Positions 1 to 8,816 of a DNA stretch of 64,000 nucleotides are shown here, piece after piece (within the stretch, counting starts at the first letter, position 1; each line of letters opens with the position of its first letter). Origin of the DNA: an uncultured Bacteroidota bacterium. GTDB lineage: Bacteria; Bacteroidota; Bacteroidia; B-17B0; Aurantibacillaceae. The DNA lies in the NCBI GenBank assembly GCA_937873155.1, contig CALMVZ010000026.1:186001-250000 (forward strand). The letters are read 5' to 3'. The notes under the pieces were generated by a model, which saw nothing but the letters and a program-made list of their open reading frames with translations, did not search any database and had not been told where the DNA came from. Made by a program: the position numbers and the translations under genes.

Positions 1-1142
1 AAGCGCAAACAGCAACCAGTATAGCTAATGGAAATTGGACAAATCCATTAACATGGAATTGTACTTGTGTGCCTATTAATGGCTACAGTGTTACCATAAA
101 CCATAGTGTTACGTTAAATACAAGCATGGTATTCAATACGGGGGGTATCACAATTAATAACACGGGTTCTTTAATTCAGGATGCATCATTAAACCGTGAT
201 ATCTGGATCAACGGTGGTTATTTTAGTAACAGTGGTCTTGCTAATTTCAGATATTTCCTAGTGTCCGCGGGTAGTTTAAATAACTTCAGTAGTTTTACAG
301 TTTCTGCATTGACTAATTCTGTTGCTTTCGCTAATGGAGGTTCTATCACAATGGATAGTATGTTTGTTGCGGGTAACCTTAATAATTCACCAATGGGAAA
401 GATCATAGGAGATAGTTTAACTGTTGGTGCCGGCGTTACTCTAAGTAACTTTGGTAGAGTGATCATAACCGCGCAAACCAATAGTGGAACTGTAACTAAT
501 GTTAACTATATGTCAAGTTCGTATTATACAAATTCCGGAACGTATACTAATTCAGACTCTTTAATGATCGGTGCAAGTTTCTGGAATAAAGGAAAGTTCA
601 ACAATAATGCAGGAGCAAAAGTTAGAATTACTAAAAATTTCCATAATTATCATCCATCTAAAACTGCCTGTTTTGACAATAATGGAAATGTAACTATACT
701 GGATAGCTGGTATAATACAGATTCTGTTACCGGTGGTTCAAGTGGTTATTTTCAAGTGCAGGATACTTCTGCAAACTCTGGTTTTATGAAAAAGAATTTT
801 ACATTCTGTGATTTGACACCTGCAACTTCAAACGTTGATTTAAACTCAGGTTCAATTGCAAGCGGTATTAATTTTTCATGTTCTGTTGGCATTAAAGAAA
901 ATGAATTGGCAGAAGCAAAACTTTATCCAAATCCTTCAGGCAGTATTTTTAATATCAGATCAGATATTGCAGAGTTAAGTGTTGTTATTTCGGATATAAG
1001 CGGAAGAATTGTCTTTGAAAAAACTATTTCCCGAGGGGATCATGAGATAGAACTAAAATATCCGGATGGTGTTTATTTAGTGAAACTCACAGATAAACAA
1101 AATGGAAATTCAGTTACAAAACGACTAGTTATCCAAGACTAA
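1..1142 (+). CDS. T9SS-sorted secreted surface protein, 5' end cut by the window edge
   Basis: The reading frame is open from base 3, so the gene begins before the window. The first visible residues, AQTATSIANGNWTNPLTWN, look like the start of a mature secreted protein just after signal-peptide cleavage, so perhaps only the signal peptide is missing. A GTG at 69 is inside the protein and is not the start. The middle is rich in Asn, Ser, Thr and Gly with loose beta-type repeats (NSGTYTNSDSL). The last 75 or so residues form a type A T9SS sorting domain: LYPNPSGSIFNI, then ISDISGRIVFE, GVYLVKL and KRLVIQD. Family knowledge: such domains direct export across the outer membrane and attachment to the surface or release. 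The specific function of the body is unknown; an adhesin or structural role is inference. Confidence 0.85.
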   Translation, partial: AQTATSIANGNWTNPLTWNCTCVPINGYSVTINHSVTLNTSMVFNTGGITINNTGSLIQDASLNRDIWINGGYFSNSGLANFRYFLVSAGSLNNFSSFTVSALTNSVAFANGGSITMDSMFVAGNLNNSPMGKIIGDSLTVGAGVTLSNFGRVIITAQTNSGTVTNVNYMSSSYYTNSGTYTNSDSLMIGASFWNKGKFNNNAGAKVRITKNFHNYHPSKTACFDNNGNVTILDSWYNTDSVTGGSSGYFQVQDTSANSGFMKKNFTFCDLTPATSNVDLNSGSIASGINFSCSVGIKENELAEAKLYPNPSGSIFNIRSDIAELSVVISDISGRIVFEKTISRGDHEIELKYPDGVYLVKLTDKQNGNSVTKRLVIQD

Positions 1143-1143
1143 A

Positions 1144-1884
1144 ATTATTTTACTGGTTCCTGAAATATTTAAACCTCTTAATATTGTTGCAGCACAAAGC
1201 ACAAGATTAGGAGGCTTAAGTATTTTTCCCTATAACGAATTAAACCTTGGATTTTCTTCCGGTGATGATATGGAGATCATCAAAAAGAACCGAAAGTTAT
1301 TTTTTGATGCGGTTGGAATTTCTGAAAGTAACATTGCATGGAGTAAATTAATTCATGGCAATAAAGTTCTGGTTGCTGATAAACCGATCAAAGGTGAAGG
1401 ATGTGATGCTGTCATCACCAATAAACCAAATGTATTTGCCTGTGTTTCTATTGCCGATTGTACGCCTGTTTTAGTTTATGATCCAAAGCAAAAAGCTGTA
1501 GCTGCCATTCATGCCGGTTGGAGAGGAACCTCGGCTAAAATAGTGATTGAAACTTTAAAAGCAATGCTAGCTAATTACGGAACCAGGGGAGAAGATTGTT
1601 TAGCCTTCATTGGTGCATGTATAGGTGAAAAGAATTTTGAAGTAGGTGAGGAAGTCGCGATTCAATTCAGTGATGATGTAAAACACTTTGATGAACAAAA
1701 GCAGAAATATTTTGTGGACCTGAAAAAAGAGAACAAAAAACAATTGATACAGTCCGGCCTTTTCGAAAAGAATATTGAGATTTCCAATTACTGTACGATA
1801 GATGATAACGATAAATTTTTCTCGTATAGAAAAGAAAAGGGAGTAACTGGAAGAATGTTGGCGGTGATTGGGTTTAAGGAGTGA
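1144..1884 (+). CDS. pgeF: YfiH/LACC1-family (laccase-domain) multicopper-like oxidase or purine nucleoside phosphorylase
   Basis: The family's metal and active-site motifs are all visible: IHGNKV, ADCTPVLVYD and HAGWRG supply the His, Cys and His ligands. Members were long called polyphenol oxidases; several act on purine nucleosides, and E. coli YfiH (PgeF) corrects misincorporated Ser in peptidoglycan. The first ATG is at 1270, but the codons before it encode the conserved family N-terminus (AAQSTRLGGLS, YNELNLGFSSGDD), so coding extends to about 1144. The upstream in-frame stop is at 1126-1128, and there is no in-frame ATG, GTG or TTG between it and 1270. I place the start at ATT 1144 (ATT 1147 and CTG 1153 are alternatives). 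It starts 2 bases after the preceding stop and converges with pdxJ. Confidence 0.85.
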   Translation: MILLVPEIFKPLNIVAAQSTRLGGLSIFPYNELNLGFSSGDDMEIIKKNRKLFFDAVGISESNIAWSKLIHGNKVLVADKPIKGEGCDAVITNKPNVFACVSIADCTPVLVYDPKQKAVAAIHAGWRGTSAKIVIETLKAMLANYGTRGEDCLAFIGACIGEKNFEVGEEVAIQFSDDVKHFDEQKQKYFVDLKKENKKQLIQSGLFEKNIEISNYCTIDDNDKFFSYRKEKGVTGRMLAVIGFKE

Positions 1885-1897
1885 TCTGGAAAGTGGT

Positions 1898-1967
1898 TTC
1901 GACAAGCTCAACCACCGGAATACAAAAGAATTTCTTTTAAAAAGAGGCGGTGCCTGAGCTTGTCGAA
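1898..1967. repeat. Inverted pair of a 13-mer interspersed repeat between convergent genes
   Basis: TTCGACAAGCTCA at 1898-1910 and its reverse complement TGAGCTTGTCGAA at 1955-1967 form a 13-bp inverted repeat with a 44-base loop, between the stops of the laccase-domain gene and pdxJ. The same 13-mer occurs at 17751-17763 (inside polA) and at 32568-32580. A stem here could act as a two-way terminator, but there is no clear T-run, so that is inference. Confidence 0.7.
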
Positions 1968-1974
1968 GGCACTG

Positions 1975-2694
1975 CTAACGTAATTCCCTCAAATACATCT
2001 GCACCGTATTTTCCAAACCAAAATAAAGTGCATCGCTGATGAGTGCGTGGCCGATAGAAACTTCCAATAAACCGGGAATATTCTCTTTGAAGAATTTTAA
2101 ATTCTCTAAACTCAAGTCATGGCCGGCATTAATTCCCAATCCTAATTTTTGAGCAACAGTCGCTGCTTCAGTATAAGGTTTTATTACCTCGTCTCTCTTT
2201 GTAGAATATAAACGAGCAAATTCTTCAGTGTATAATTCGATCCTGTCAGTTCCTGTTTCTTTCGCACCTTCGATCATTTTCACATTTGCATCAACAAATA
2301 TCGAGGTGCGGATCCCTGCTTTTTTAAATTCTGCGATCACCTCTTTCAGATAATCTTTGTGCTTCACAGTATCCCATCCGTGATCGGAAGTGATCTGTCC
2401 GGTTGCATCAGGAACTAACGTAACTTGCTCAGGCTTTACTTGTAATACAAGATCCACAAATTTTTTTTCTTTCGGATTTCCCTCTATGTTAAATTCGGTC
2501 TTAACAATCTTTTTCAAATCATAAACATCGGAATAACGAATGTGCCGTTCGTCAGGTCTTGGGTGAACAGTGATGCCTTGCGCGCCAAACCGTTCAATAT
2601 CAATAGCTGCCTTGATAAGATCAGGGGTGTTGCCTCCGCGTGCATTGCGGATGGTAGCGATCTTGTTGATATTTACACTTAGCTTGGTTGCCAT
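1975..2694 (-). CDS. pdxJ: Pyridoxine 5'-phosphate synthase
   Basis: Condenses 3-amino-2-oxopropyl phosphate with 1-deoxyxylulose 5-phosphate to give pyridoxine 5'-phosphate, the last ring-forming step of DXP-dependent vitamin B6 synthesis, in the cytoplasm. The 239-residue length fits the family's TIM barrel. Motifs include [17 protein letters not shown] at the N-terminus, [13 protein letters not shown] with the catalytic His, FNIEGNP with the catalytic Glu, and [12 protein letters not shown] with the second active-site His. The start is the ATG at 2694, with a -7 box (TAGTTTTG on the minus strand, 2705-2712) ten bases upstream. Divergent from the CBS-domain gene; no other B6 gene is in the window. 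Confidence 0.97.
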   Translation of the reverse strand: MATKLSVNINKIATIRNARGGNTPDLIKAAIDIERFGAQGITVHPRPDERHIRYSDVYDLKKIVKTEFNIEGNPKEKKFVDLVLQVKPEQVTLVPDATGQITSDHGWDTVKHKDYLKEVIAEFKKAGIRTSIFVDANVKMIEGAKETGTDRIELYTEEFARLYSTKRDEVIKPYTEAATVAQKLGLGINAGHDLSLENLKFFKENIPGLLEVSIGHALISDALYFGLENTVQMYLRELR

Positions 2695-2704
2695 ATTTAT
2701 TATA

Positions 2705-2731
2705 CAAAACTAAGGAAAAGTGTTAAATTTG
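2705..2731. promoter_or_regulatory. Divergent Bacteroidota-type -7 boxes for pdxJ and the CBS-domain gene
   Basis: On the minus strand TAGTTTTG (2705-2712) matches TAnnTTTG and lies 10 bases before pdxJ. On the plus strand TAAATTTG (2724-2731) matches the same consensus and lies 13 bases before the CBS-domain ATG. No TTTG -33 box is seen at the usual distance for either. Confidence 0.6.
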
Positions 2732-2744
2732 CTAGTATAAATTT

Positions 2745-3407
2745 ATGTTAGTTTCCGACCTTATAACCGACGAAATACCGCCCCTGAAGATAACAGATAC
2801 TGTTGAAATGGCTCTCGACTGGATGGAGCAATTCAAAGTTTCGCATTTGGCATTGGTAAGTAACCGTCAGTTAATGGGTGTTGTTACAGAAAGCGATCTT
2901 TTAGATTACAACAAACCGGAAGAGAGTTTCGAAACCGCAAAACTTCCTGTTCTGAAACCGATCATTCACCATTACCAGCACACTTACGAATTATTGAAGT
3001 TGATGTCTTCATTGAATTTAACTTTGATACCGGTGTTGGATGAAAATGAATTTTACAAAGGATGTATCACATTAAAAGGCATTGTACAGAATCTCTCGAA
3101 CATGGCTTCCGTACAAAATCCCGGTGGCGTGATCGTTTTAGAATTGAATCAGAATGATTATTCAGTGACACAGATCGGAAATATCATTGAAGGCAACGAT
3201 GCCAAAATTTTAAGTTTAAGTGTTTCTTCAATACCTGACAGTACAAAAATTGAAGTGACTATAAAAGTGAACCGCGAAGATCTGTCACGTATCCTACAAA
3301 CGTTCGGACGTTATAATTATACTGTAAAGGCATCTTATAATTATGGTGATTATGAGAATGACTTAAAAAATAAACTGGATGAGTTTTTGCATTTCCTCAA
3401 TATTTAG
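2745..3407 (+). CDS. CBS-domain protein, AcuB-like
   Basis: A 220-residue soluble protein with two CBS domains: roughly residues 5-57 (MLVSDLITDEIPPLKITDTV, with SHLALVSNRQLMGVVTESDL) and 70-120 (HTYELLKLMSSLNLTLIPVLDE). A C-terminal segment from about 135 resembles an ACT-like or AcuB C-terminal region. CBS pairs usually bind adenosine nucleotides and regulate a partner; no enzyme domain is present here, so the regulated target is unknown. The downstream outer-membrane protein gene begins 29 bases before this gene's stop, suggesting translational coupling. The neighbouring pair CBS protein and BamA-like protein is seen, but its meaning is not known to me. Confidence 0.85.
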   Translation: MLVSDLITDEIPPLKITDTVEMALDWMEQFKVSHLALVSNRQLMGVVTESDLLDYNKPEESFETAKLPVLKPIIHHYQHTYELLKLMSSLNLTLIPVLDENEFYKGCITLKGIVQNLSNMASVQNPGGVIVLELNQNDYSVTQIGNIIEGNDAKILSLSVSSIPDSTKIEVTIKVNREDLSRILQTFGRYNYTVKASYNYGDYENDLKNKLDEFLHFLNI

Positions 3408-4809
3408 GCATGCGCTCATTTTCATCTTTGTAAGCCTAGATCTTTTTCTTTTTTCGCAAAGCGACTCTGTCAGCTACACATTAAGAGTAGGGAATATTTC
3501 CATTACAGGAAATAAGGTCACCAAAGGAAGTATCATCACACGGGAATTATCTTTTAATTCAGGCGATACTCTGAATTCAAACGATATTGGTGAGATCGCC
3601 TTACGTTCGCAGCAAAATATTTTCAATACACAGTTATTTATTTACGATTCTGTAAAGTATGTGATCGATGCAAATGCAGGAACCGTTGATTTTAATATCA
3701 AGGTAAAAGAACGTTGGTATATTATCCCAACTCCTATTTTTGAGATCCAGGACAGGAATTTTAATCAATGGTGGAGAACAAAAGACCTGTTCCGGATAAA
3801 TTATGGCTTAGCGTTAGGCTGGGATAATTTTACAGGGCATAAAGATAATCTCACTTTAATTTTCAGGAGAGGTTATTCTGAAAAATATGGCGTTTCTTAT
3901 TCAATTCCTTATGTGAACAAAGCACAAACTATTGGTGTGAATGCCTCTTATGGTTATAGCAGAAATAATGAAGTTAATTATGCTACAGAAAACAATGTGC
4001 TCTTATTTCACCGCGATTATAAAAAATATATGCGCGAGTTGCATGAGGCAAAATTTGGTGTGAGTATCCGGAATTATTTGTACCGGAAAAGCACGGTGGA
4101 ATTATTATACAACCAATTATTCATAAATGATACCATCAACAAATTGAACCCCGATTTTTTTGGTAACGACAGAACTAAAGTAGGGTATTTCAGTTTGCAA
4201 TATAGATACGTTTTCGATAAACGCGATAGTAAACCTTATCCGTTAAAAGGCTGGACTGTTGAACTTGGAATTGTAAAAGATGGATTAAATTTTGTTTACG
4301 ATGAGTCGCTGAATAATTTATATTCCACTTTATCACTGAAAAAATTCTCTCAATTCACGGAACGTTTTTATATGGCTAATCAAATAAAAGGACGTTATTT
4401 GAATCCTGACTACATGCCTTATTATTTCAATCACGCGCTGGGTTATAATAATGATTTCATAAGGGGATATGAATATTACGTGATCGACGGCCAAAGTTTT
4501 GCTTTGTTAAAGAATTCGCTTAAGTACAAATTAATTAAACAACGCGTTGCAGAAGTAAAAGTCCTCAACAAACGTTTCTCCCAATTCAGTACAATCCCTT
4601 ATGCAGTTTACTTGACCTTGAACGGAGATGCCGGTTATGTGGAAGATAAATTTTATGGCAAGAAAAATCCACTGAGCAATAGCTGGCAATATGGTTATGG
4701 CGTTGGTCTGGATTTCGTCACCTTTTATGATGTGGTGGTACGCTTTGAATATACTTTCAATAAACAAATGCAGCATGGATTCTTCATTAGCATGAGTGCA
4801 GGAATTTAA
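3379..4809 (+). CDS. BamA/TamA-like outer-membrane protein with one POTRA domain
   Basis: 476 residues. An N-terminal signal peptide (FIFVSLDLFLFSQSDS) is followed by a POTRA-like domain of about 75 residues (VGNISITGNKVTKGSIITRE, then FNIKVKERWYIIPTP), then a long aromatic-rich beta-barrel region with alternating strands (YRYVFDKRDSKPYPLKGWTV, GYNNDFIRGYEYYVIDG). This is the architecture of the surface-antigen/Omp85 superfamily, with fewer POTRA domains than BamA itself. It is probably an outer-membrane assembly or translocation factor, or an orphan Omp85 protein. The ATG at 3379 overlaps the upstream gene by 29 bases and is the only start that keeps the signal peptide. Its stop overlaps the convergent porin stop at 4806-4809. 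Confidence 0.8.
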   Translation: MSFCISSIFRHALIFIFVSLDLFLFSQSDSVSYTLRVGNISITGNKVTKGSIITRELSFNSGDTLNSNDIGEIALRSQQNIFNTQLFIYDSVKYVIDANAGTVDFNIKVKERWYIIPTPIFEIQDRNFNQWWRTKDLFRINYGLALGWDNFTGHKDNLTLIFRRGYSEKYGVSYSIPYVNKAQTIGVNASYGYSRNNEVNYATENNVLLFHRDYKKYMRELHEAKFGVSIRNYLYRKSTVELLYNQLFINDTINKLNPDFFGNDRTKVGYFSLQYRYVFDKRDSKPYPLKGWTVELGIVKDGLNFVYDESLNNLYSTLSLKKFSQFTERFYMANQIKGRYLNPDYMPYYFNHALGYNNDFIRGYEYYVIDGQSFALLKNSLKYKLIKQRVAEVKVLNKRFSQFSTIPYAVYLTLNGDAGYVEDKFYGKKNPLSNSWQYGYGVGLDFVTFYDVVVRFEYTFNKQMQHGFFISMSAGI

Positions 4810-6167
4810 TTCAATCTAAAATTCATAGCTAGCGTTATCCTATCTTCTGTTTTTTGCAAAGATGGTTTCCAGGGAACTAATGTCGTGGGCCCATTTCTCC
4901 AGCCGCTTGGCGAAGTGGTTCCGCCATGCCCGGCAAAATAAGGGATGTTAGCTTCGCGATGACCGTATTCGATCCTGAATGTAAAATAATCATTTGGCAT
5001 GATGTCAAGTGTGATTGTTGCCTGGATAATTTCAATTGGTTTGTAGGGTTCCAGCGTAAATGAATTAGTGTAATCGTTTGGCGCAACCGGCGAAGGCGAG
5101 AACGCAAGATAGTTACCGCCATTTGAGATGTAGTCACCACGAAGGCTTAAAGCTATTTTATTTTTATTGAACCAGGTCCTGTTTGTAATAGAAGTTCCAT
5201 ACATGAAATGTTGTTTTGATGTTATAGTATCACCGACGTTCATTCCTTTTTGAAAACCATAATGTGAATTGATACTAATACCCATTTGTGAGATTCCTTT
5301 TGATTCCGAATGATTATAATAACGAGCGACAATACTGTTATCGTGGTGAAAACGTAATCTGTCCGATTGATAGCCATTTGTATCGGGATTTTGTGTATCC
5401 TGGCCGAGATAATAATTCATTACCAATTGTAAGTTTTGGTTCGGCCTCCAATAGGTCGAGCTTCCTAATCCTGGTTGTTTACTAAAACTGTTGTAGGTTT
5501 GCCAACCGTTCAATACCCATAATTCCTGCTTCATTTTTTTTGAAGGGAAAAGCTGAAGTCTTAAGCCCTGAAAATAAAACGGGGTAAAATCACAAACCAT
5601 TGAACGTTGATAGCACCAGTTGTCTTGCAACAAATAACTTTCCAAACCTATATAACTCATAAAAATGCCCATCTCAACGTTTACGCCATGCCATTTATTG
5701 AAGTGATAGCCGGCTGATGCCTCACGTATATATTTTAAGTTCGCGGTTCCGGTATTACGACCGCGATCAACGCTTGCGTCTGATTCCTGGACTATATGTT
5801 GCATGGCCCCATACTGAACTAATAAACGGCCGATACAATTTTTATAATTAGATTCAACACCTATGCTTGCAAGATTAATGATGGTTTCTTTGTGACGCCC
5901 GATAGATGAGGAAATGGTTTGAGTATTATCAACAGGGTCAGCTAAATTGTAGTTAAAGTATGCATCCATATACACAGTCCCTGCTAAGATAGATTCTCCT
6001 TTTTTATCTTTCAGGACAAGAGGAGGATCCTTTACACGGCTTTGTCCGTTCACCCAATTAAGGTCCATCCCACCGAACGGAATTTTTCCTGTATTAGAAA
6101 CAGAGTCTTTTTGCGAAAGGGCCGGAAGTATATTCAACATAACAAGTAATACTGCTAATGTTCTCAT
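4806..6167 (-). CDS. Outer-membrane beta-barrel porin, BBP2 (OmpL-like) family
   Basis: 453 residues with an N-terminal signal peptide (MRTLAVLLVMLNILPALSQKD). The rest is a barrel-type pattern typical of the putative beta-barrel porin-2 family: AGTVYMDAYFNYNLADPV, FSYIG-type strands such as MGIFMSYIGLESYLLQDNW, then FYFQGLRLQLFP, LWVLNGWQTYN, and a final strand ending TLAMNFRLN. Expected to be a passive outer-membrane channel. Its start codon overlaps the kup stop by four bases (ATGA type), so the two are translationally coupled. That context suggests it passes K+ or small ions to Kup; this is inference, since the family has no fixed substrate. Confidence 0.8.
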   Translation of the reverse strand: MRTLAVLLVMLNILPALSQKDSVSNTGKIPFGGMDLNWVNGQSRVKDPPLVLKDKKGESILAGTVYMDAYFNYNLADPVDNTQTISSSIGRHKETIINLASIGVESNYKNCIGRLLVQYGAMQHIVQESDASVDRGRNTGTANLKYIREASAGYHFNKWHGVNVEMGIFMSYIGLESYLLQDNWCYQRSMVCDFTPFYFQGLRLQLFPSKKMKQELWVLNGWQTYNSFSKQPGLGSSTYWRPNQNLQLVMNYYLGQDTQNPDTNGYQSDRLRFHHDNSIVARYYNHSESKGISQMGISINSHYGFQKGMNVGDTITSKQHFMYGTSITNRTWFNKNKIALSLRGDYISNGGNYLAFSPSPVAPNDYTNSFTLEPYKPIEIIQATITLDIMPNDYFTFRIEYGHREANIPYFAGHGGTTSPSGWRNGPTTLVPWKPSLQKTEDRITLAMNFRLN

Positions 6168-8101
6168 GGAATTCGTTTTAACGGTATACTTTTAGGTGGT
6201 GCAATCAGAACCGGTACTTGCTCGACTTTTACATTACTCGCATCAAGGCCAAAAGCTTTTTCTTCCGACAAGCTATATTCTTTCAAAAGAAAATAGCCAT
6301 TCAATATTATTTTCTGGAACAAAGGAAATTCATTTTCAAGGGCAAGATATTTCTTCAGGACAACAAATTTAAAATCGCCTGCAATGTGATTTTTATGTAG
6401 AGACGGATAACGGCTCAGCAGATCAACTTCATTTTTTTCCTCTAATTCCATGAGTATATGCCTGAAATACCTGTTTATACTCGGAATCTCACGAAAGCCT
6501 AATCTAAGATCGATCCTGATTATTTTTTTTGATATGATCTGGTTAACACTAAATTCCTGCGTGTGAGGTTCATCGGTTACATCTATATGAATGAGCCAAT
6601 ATATATCCGCTTTTTTTGGTTTTTTCCGAAGAATGGAATAAATTATTTTTTCTTCTATCTCATCCGGGTTATTCGCGCTGGTCAGATAAACCAGGTGTGT
6701 TGCATATTTTTCGATCGACTTATCTGAACCCAATTCCTGTATAAGCGGAAGATTATCTTTCAAAGAAACGAATTCTGTATACCTGTAAAGTAACTTTCTT
6801 GCTTTAAACCAAACCGTCATAACACTTATGATCACGAGCGCGATAACTAATGTCACCCATCCGCCATGTGGAAATTTACTGAGGTTCGCAATGAGAAAAG
6901 AAATTTCTATAGCCATGTAAACGAAAAGCAAAGTATAAATAAGCGGTTTGGGATAATGTTTTACGAGCAGGTAATTGACGAGTAGGATTGTGGTCATTAT
7001 CATTGTGATGATAATAGAAAGCCCGTAGGCAGCCTCCATGTTCGAAGATTCTTTAAAATAAAAAACAACACTGATACATCCTATACACAAAAGCCAATTG
7101 ATTGAAGGAATGAATAGTTGTCCGCGTAAAACGGTGGGATATTTGATCCGGACCTTTGGCCATAGATTTAAACGCATTCCTTCATTAATTAAAGTGAATG
7201 AGCCGCTGATCAAAGCCTGGCTTGCAACGATAGTCGCCGCTGTTGCAATACCAATTCCAACAGGCAAGAACCAATGCGGCATGATGGAGTAGAAAGGATT
7301 TTCTCCATTCAATAACTGACCTTGTTTTCCTAAAAGCCACGCGCCTTGTCCGAAATAATTTAATATTAACGCTGTTTTTACAAACCACCACGATACGCGT
7401 ATGTTTTGCTTTCCGCAATGACCCAAGTCAGAGTATAATGCTTCTGCTCCTGTTGTTGCTAAAAATACGGCGCCTAACAACCAAAAACCCTGCGGGTAAT
7501 TGACCAGTAAATTGTAAGCGTAATACGGATTAATGGCTTTGAGAACAGAAATATTCTGAGAGATTGAGACAACACCAAGAACAGAGAGCATGGAGAACCA
7601 GGTTAACATAACCGGGCCGAAAAATTTCCCCACAAAATTAGTTCCGAATTGCTGAATGGCGAACAGCGAAAATAAAATGATGACGATGATCGGAATGGTC
7701 TTTATATCAGCATTTAAAACCTGCAACCCTTCAACTGCCGATGCAACAGAAATCGGAGGTGTAATCAAGCCATCGGCTAACAATGTACTTCCGCCGATAA
7801 TCGCCGGAATGATCAGCCATTTTTTCTTGGTTCGTTTTAGTAAAGCATACAGTGCAAAGATCCCGCCTTCACCTTTGTTGTCGGCGCGTAAAGTAAGTAT
7901 CACATATTTAATGGTTGTTTGTAGAGTTAGTGTCCACAATACGCATGACAAACCGCCCAATACCAAAGTATTATTTATTGCTTGTTCGCCGATTATGGCT
8001 TTTAAAACGTACAGCGGGCTGGTTCCGATATCACCATAAATAATTCCAAGTGCAACCAGCAATGAGGCAATAGTTATCCTGTTCGAGTGCATAGCATTCA
8101 A
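6164..8101 (-). CDS. kup: Low-affinity potassium transporter, Kup family
   Basis: 645 residues of the Kup/HAK/KT family. These are inner-membrane K+/H+ symporters with about 12 membrane helices and a soluble C-terminal domain. The N-terminus carries the family signature ALGIIYGDIGTSPLYVLKA, followed by ADNKGEGGIFALYALLKR, STLLADGLITPPISVASAVE and TGAEALYSDLGHCGK. The hydrophobic core runs to about residue 430, and the remaining 210 residues are polar. It lies 28 bases downstream of the KdpE-like regulator and overlaps the porin gene by 4 bases. The order sensor, regulator, transporter, porin suggests K+ limitation or osmotic control. Confidence 0.95.
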   Translation of the reverse strand: MNAMHSNRITIASLLVALGIIYGDIGTSPLYVLKAIIGEQAINNTLVLGGLSCVLWTLTLQTTIKYVILTLRADNKGEGGIFALYALLKRTKKKWLIIPAIIGGSTLLADGLITPPISVASAVEGLQVLNADIKTIPIIVIILFSLFAIQQFGTNFVGKFFGPVMLTWFSMLSVLGVVSISQNISVLKAINPYYAYNLLVNYPQGFWLLGAVFLATTGAEALYSDLGHCGKQNIRVSWWFVKTALILNYFGQGAWLLGKQGQLLNGENPFYSIMPHWFLPVGIGIATAATIVASQALISGSFTLINEGMRLNLWPKVRIKYPTVLRGQLFIPSINWLLCIGCISVVFYFKESSNMEAAYGLSIIITMIMTTILLVNYLLVKHYPKPLIYTLLFVYMAIEISFLIANLSKFPHGGWVTLVIALVIISVMTVWFKARKLLYRYTEFVSLKDNLPLIQELGSDKSIEKYATHLVYLTSANNPDEIEEKIIYSILRKKPKKADIYWLIHIDVTDEPHTQEFSVNQIISKKIIRIDLRLGFREIPSINRYFRHILMELEEKNEVDLLSRYPSLHKNHIAGDFKFVVLKKYLALENEFPLFQKIILNGYFLLKEYSLSEEKAFGLDASNVKVEQVPVLIAPPKSIPLKRIP

Positions 8102-8129
8102 TTTTTAGTTTTAAAATATTTGAATTTTT

Positions 8130-8816
8130 TTATTTTTTTCCTACAAACCTGTAACCGACTCCGGATTCGGTTAGCAAGTGCAAAGGCCTGTTAGGATTGT
8201 CTTCTATTTTTTTTCGTAATTGTGCAATGTAAACTCTTAAGTATTGGGATTCGGCTACATAAGTAGGTCCCCAGATCTCCTTTAATAAATAATTATGTGT
8301 AAGGACTTTCCCTTCATTCTTCACGAATAAAGCAAGTAAAGTATATTCTGTTGCTGTTAATTTTACGGTTTCATTATTTTTCTTTACGGTTCTTGTAATG
8401 AGGTCTATTTGCAGATCATCAAAGTCAAATACCGGGTTATTCTCTTCAAAGCTACTTTTACGTAAGGAAGAACGGATGCGCGCGAGAAGTTCACCGGTGC
8501 GGAATGGTTTCACTAAATAATCATTAGCACCGTTGTCGAGTGCAGAAACAATATCTTCTTCTCCGCTTTGTGCAGAAAGAATAAGAATGGGTTTAGAATA
8601 CCATTCACGTAATTTTTTCAGAACAGTATGGCCGTTTTCATCAGGCAGGCCAAGGTCAAGAATAATAAGATCGGGAGGATGATTAGCCGCTGCCAAAAGA
8701 CCCAATTTAGCAGTGGCCGCTTCTTTCACAGTAAAGTCATGGCTCTGCAAAGTGATCTCAAGCAGTTTCCGGATCTGATCCTCGTCATCTATCACTAATA
8801 TTTCTCCGAGACTCAT
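8130..8816 (-). CDS. kdpE: OmpR-family response regulator, KdpE-like
   Basis: 228 residues: a receiver domain (1-115) with acidic pocket DDED near residues 10-13, phospho-acceptor Asp54 in LIILDLGLPDENG, and the conserved Lys in NDYLVKPF. A winged-helix DNA-binding domain follows (about 125-225, LTATEYTLLALFVKNEGKVL, LRVYIAQLRKKIE, ESGVGYRFVG). The sequence is closest to KdpE by pattern. The gene overlaps the kinase by four bases. In classical systems KdpE activates kdpFABC; no kdpFABC is visible and the next gene is kup, so kup is the likely target (inference). Confidence 0.9.
   Translation of the reverse strand: MSLGEILVIDDEDQIRKLLEITLQSHDFTVKEAATAKLGLLAAANHPPDLIILDLGLPDENGHTVLKKLREWYSKPILILSAQSGEEDIVSALDNGANDYLVKPFRTGELLARIRSSLRKSSFEENNPVFDFDDLQIDLITRTVKKNNETVKLTATEYTLLALFVKNEGKVLTHNYLLKEIWGPTYVAESQYLRVYIAQLRKKIEDNPNRPLHLLTESGVGYRFVGKK

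Noticed and set aside
69-71. GTG at 69 as the start of the first surface protein
   Set aside because: The frame is open to the window edge and upstream residues continue a typical secreted N-terminus, so the gene is simply cut by the window.
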